A stretch of 32,138 nucleotides of DNA. Origin: Acidobacteriaceae bacterium UBA1307 (lineage in GTDB: Bacteria; Acidobacteriota; Terriglobia; Terriglobales; Acidobacteriaceae). Made by a program: the position numbers and the translations under genes. Every line of letters starts with the position of its first letter. Within the stretch, counting starts at the first letter, position 1. Below, in pieces: positions 30,390 to 32,138 of this stretch. The notes under the pieces are model-generated. The model did no database searches. It saw nothing but the letters and a program-made list of their open reading frames with translations, and was not told the origin of the DNA. The stretch spans positions 10,743-42,880 of the forward strand of contig DBTV01000051.1 of the NCBI GenBank assembly GCA_002307235.1, read 5' to 3'.

Positions 30390-32138
30390 ATGACGAATCT
30401 CGAAGCGCTTGTAGCGGTGAATGAGGAACAGAAAAACCGGGTGACCACGGCTGATGAGCTGAATGCACTGGTGGCTCGCGTCAAGGCTGCCCAGCAGAAG
30501 TACGCCAGCTTTACGCAGGAGAAGGTGGATCACATCTTCCGCGCGGCGGCACTGGCTGCCTCCGATGCTCGTATTCCTTTGGCCCAGCTTGCCGTGAAAG
30601 AAACCGGCATGGGCGTGATTGAGGACAAGGTCATCAAGAACCACTTCGCCTCCGAGTACATCTACAACAAGTACAAGGACGAGAAGACCTGCGGCATTGT
30701 GGACGAGGACGACGAGGCCGGCACGATCACCATCGCCGAGCCGATGGGCGTCATCTGCGGCATTATTCCGACGACCAACCCGACTTCGACGGCGATCTTC
30801 AAGACGCTCTGCAGCCTGAAGACGCGCAACGGCATCATCATCAGCCCGCACCCGCGCGCCAAAAAGTGCACCTGCGCGGCGGCGCGCTTGGTACTGGATG
30901 CGGCCGTGGCGGCGGGCGCTCCCGAGGATCTGATTGGCTGGATCAGCGATCCGACCATCGAGCTGTCGAACCAGTTGATGGCGCACAAGGACATTCGCCT
31001 GATTCTGGCGACGGGCGGACCGGGCATGGTGAAGGCGGCCTATTCGTCGGGTACGCCGGCGATTGGCGTCGGCTCGGGCAACGTTCCGGTGGTCATCGAC
31101 GAGACGGCGGACATCAAGCGCGCCGTGGCTTCGGTGCTGATGTCGAAGACCTTTGACAACGGCATGATCTGTGCTTCTGAGCAGGCCGTGGTGGTGGTCG
31201 ATTCCGTCTATGACGCGGTTCGTGACCGCTTTGCCTCGCACGGCGCTTACATGCTGAAGGGCAAGGAACTCGACGCGGTTCGCGCGCTGATTCTGACGCC
31301 GGCCGGCTCCGTCAATCCGAAGATCGTCGGCCAGGCGGCCACGACCATCGCCGAGATCGCGGGCATCCAGGTTCCGGCCACGACCAAGGTTCTGATGGGC
31401 GAGGTCACCGATGCACTGGTCACCGAGCCGTTCGCGCACGAAAAGCTGTCGACGATTCTGGCTCTCTATCGCGCCAAGGACTTCAAGGCCGCGGTGGATA
31501 CGGCGGCCAAGCTGGTGGCGCTTGGCGGCATCGGTCACTCTTCGGCTCTCTATACCGACCAGGATGCGCAGAAAGAGCGCGTGACCTACTTCGGCGAGCA
31601 GATGAAGACCTCGCGCATTCTCATCAACACGCCGTCCTCGTTCGGTGGCATCGGCGACCTGTACAACTTCAGCCTGGCGCCGAGCCTGACGCTCGGATGC
31701 GGAAGCTGGGGCGGCAACTCGGTTTCGGAGAACGTGGGGCCGAAGCACTTGCTCAACAAAAAGACTGTCGCGAAGAGAGAAGAGAATATGCTGTGGCATC
31801 GTTTGCCGAGTCAGATTTACTTCCGCCGTGGCTGCATCGGCGAGGCTTTCAAGGAACTTGCCGGCAAGAAGCGCGCACTGTTGGTGACCGATGGCTTCCT
31901 GTTCAGCTCCGGGATGGCGGACACCGTTATCGAGCAGTTGAAGAAGGTGGGCCTCGAGGTTGAGACCTTCTATCAGGTGAAGGCCGATCCGAATCTGTCG
32001 ACGGTGCGCAAGTGCCTGGAGGCCGCCAACGCCTTCAAGCCGGATGTGATCGTTGCCCTCGGCGGCGGTTCGCCGATGGATGCGGCCAAGCTCATCTGGG
32101 TGATGGACGAACATCCGGAAGTCCACTTCGAGGATCTG
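30390..32138 (+). CDS. adhE: Bifunctional acetaldehyde-CoA/alcohol dehydrogenase, N-terminal part (partial)
   Basis: AdhE reduces acetyl-CoA to acetaldehyde and on to ethanol with NADH and forms spirosomes; a fermentative enzyme. Starts at the ATG at 30390 after AAAGGAG, and stays open for 583 codons to the right edge. Residues 1-445 are the aldehyde dehydrogenase half: GVICGIIPTTNPTSTAIFK, TGGPGMVKAAYSSG, GVGSGN, and the catalytic Cys261 in NGMICASEQ. LAPSLTLGCGSWGGNS and VGPKHLLNKKT lead to the linker, and the iron-type alcohol dehydrogenase half begins near 465 (WHRLPSQIYF, ALLVTDGFLFSSG, VIVALGGGSPMDAAKLIW). The iron ligands lie beyond the window. No frameshift is seen. Confidence 0.96.
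   Translation, partial: MTNLEALVAVNEEQKNRVTTADELNALVARVKAAQQKYASFTQEKVDHIFRAAALAASDARIPLAQLAVKETGMGVIEDKVIKNHFASEYIYNKYKDEKTCGIVDEDDEAGTITIAEPMGVICGIIPTTNPTSTAIFKTLCSLKTRNGIIISPHPRAKKCTCAAARLVLDAAVAAGAPEDLIGWISDPTIELSNQLMAHKDIRLILATGGPGMVKAAYSSGTPAIGVGSGNVPVVIDETADIKRAVASVLMSKTFDNGMICASEQAVVVVDSVYDAVRDRFASHGAYMLKGKELDAVRALILTPAGSVNPKIVGQAATTIAEIAGIQVPATTKVLMGEVTDALVTEPFAHEKLSTILALYRAKDFKAAVDTAAKLVALGGIGHSSALYTDQDAQKERVTYFGEQMKTSRILINTPSSFGGIGDLYNFSLAPSLTLGCGSWGGNSVSENVGPKHLLNKKTVAKREENMLWHRLPSQIYFRRGCIGEAFKELAGKKRALLVTDGFLFSSGMADTVIEQLKKVGLEVETFYQVKADPNLSTVRKCLEAANAFKPDVIVALGGGSPMDAAKLIWVMDEHPEVHFEDL

Noticed and set aside
30276..32126. Minus-strand frame of 616 codons opposite adhE
   Set aside because: Arg/His/Leu/Gly-rich shadow; adhE family motifs are continuous on the plus strand.
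1..32138. CRISPR array, prophage or integrative element
   Set aside because: No evenly spaced direct repeats, no integrase or phage structural genes were seen; only one transposase remnant.

Overview
The window looks like chromosomal DNA of an acidobacterium (Acidobacteriaceae-like). It is GC-rich throughout, encodes very large Oar-type TonB-dependent receptors with an N-terminal carboxypeptidase-regulatory-like domain, and has a dense set of secreted plant-polysaccharide hydrolases. This placement comes from gene content and protein style, not from a marker gene.

Layout. 1-5.2 kb: start of an ABC-F ATPase (runs off the left edge), an internally deleted IS5-family transposase remnant, a secreted GH97 glycosidase, and the C-terminal half of a broken TonB-dependent receptor. 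5.4-12.8 kb: GH115 alpha-glucuronidase, an HGSNAT-like membrane acyltransferase, a small FMN-binding-type protein, a LuxR-type regulator with a degenerate receiver domain, and a GH28 polygalacturonase with a highly structured 3' end. 12.8-13.8 kb: an AT-rich patch with one orphan gene. 13.8-21.0 kb: a five-gene minus-strand operon (uxaC, exuT-like MFS, LarA-like protein, uxaE, SDR dehydrogenase) divergent from a FadR-family GntR regulator, with a candidate operator overlapping a -10 box. 21.9-27.9 kb: an intact 1257-residue TonB-dependent receptor with a clear terminator, then a secreted GH105 enzyme carrying an extra C-terminal domain. 27.9-29.4 kb: a class I aminotransferase and two tandem tRNA-Cys genes. 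29.4-30.4 kb: a short promoter-hairpin-terminator transcription unit and a gene-poor stretch. 30.4 kb to the right edge: adhE (runs off the window).

How it fits together. GH115 releases (4-O-methyl)glucuronate from xylan, GH28 releases galacturonate from pectin, GH105 acts on unsaturated galacturonyl oligosaccharides, and the TonB receptor probably imports oligosaccharides. The uxa operon then imports the hexuronates, isomerises them (UxaC) and merges both branches by the UxaE epimerase. The most interesting point is that no UxuA/UxaA dehydratase is present; instead the operon carries a LarA-superfamily protein in which the cofactor lysine and two key histidines keep the exact 10- and 16-residue spacing of nickel-pincer lactate racemase. 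I infer a possible nickel-dependent aldonate epimerisation step (for example mannonate to gluconate) in hexuronate catabolism.
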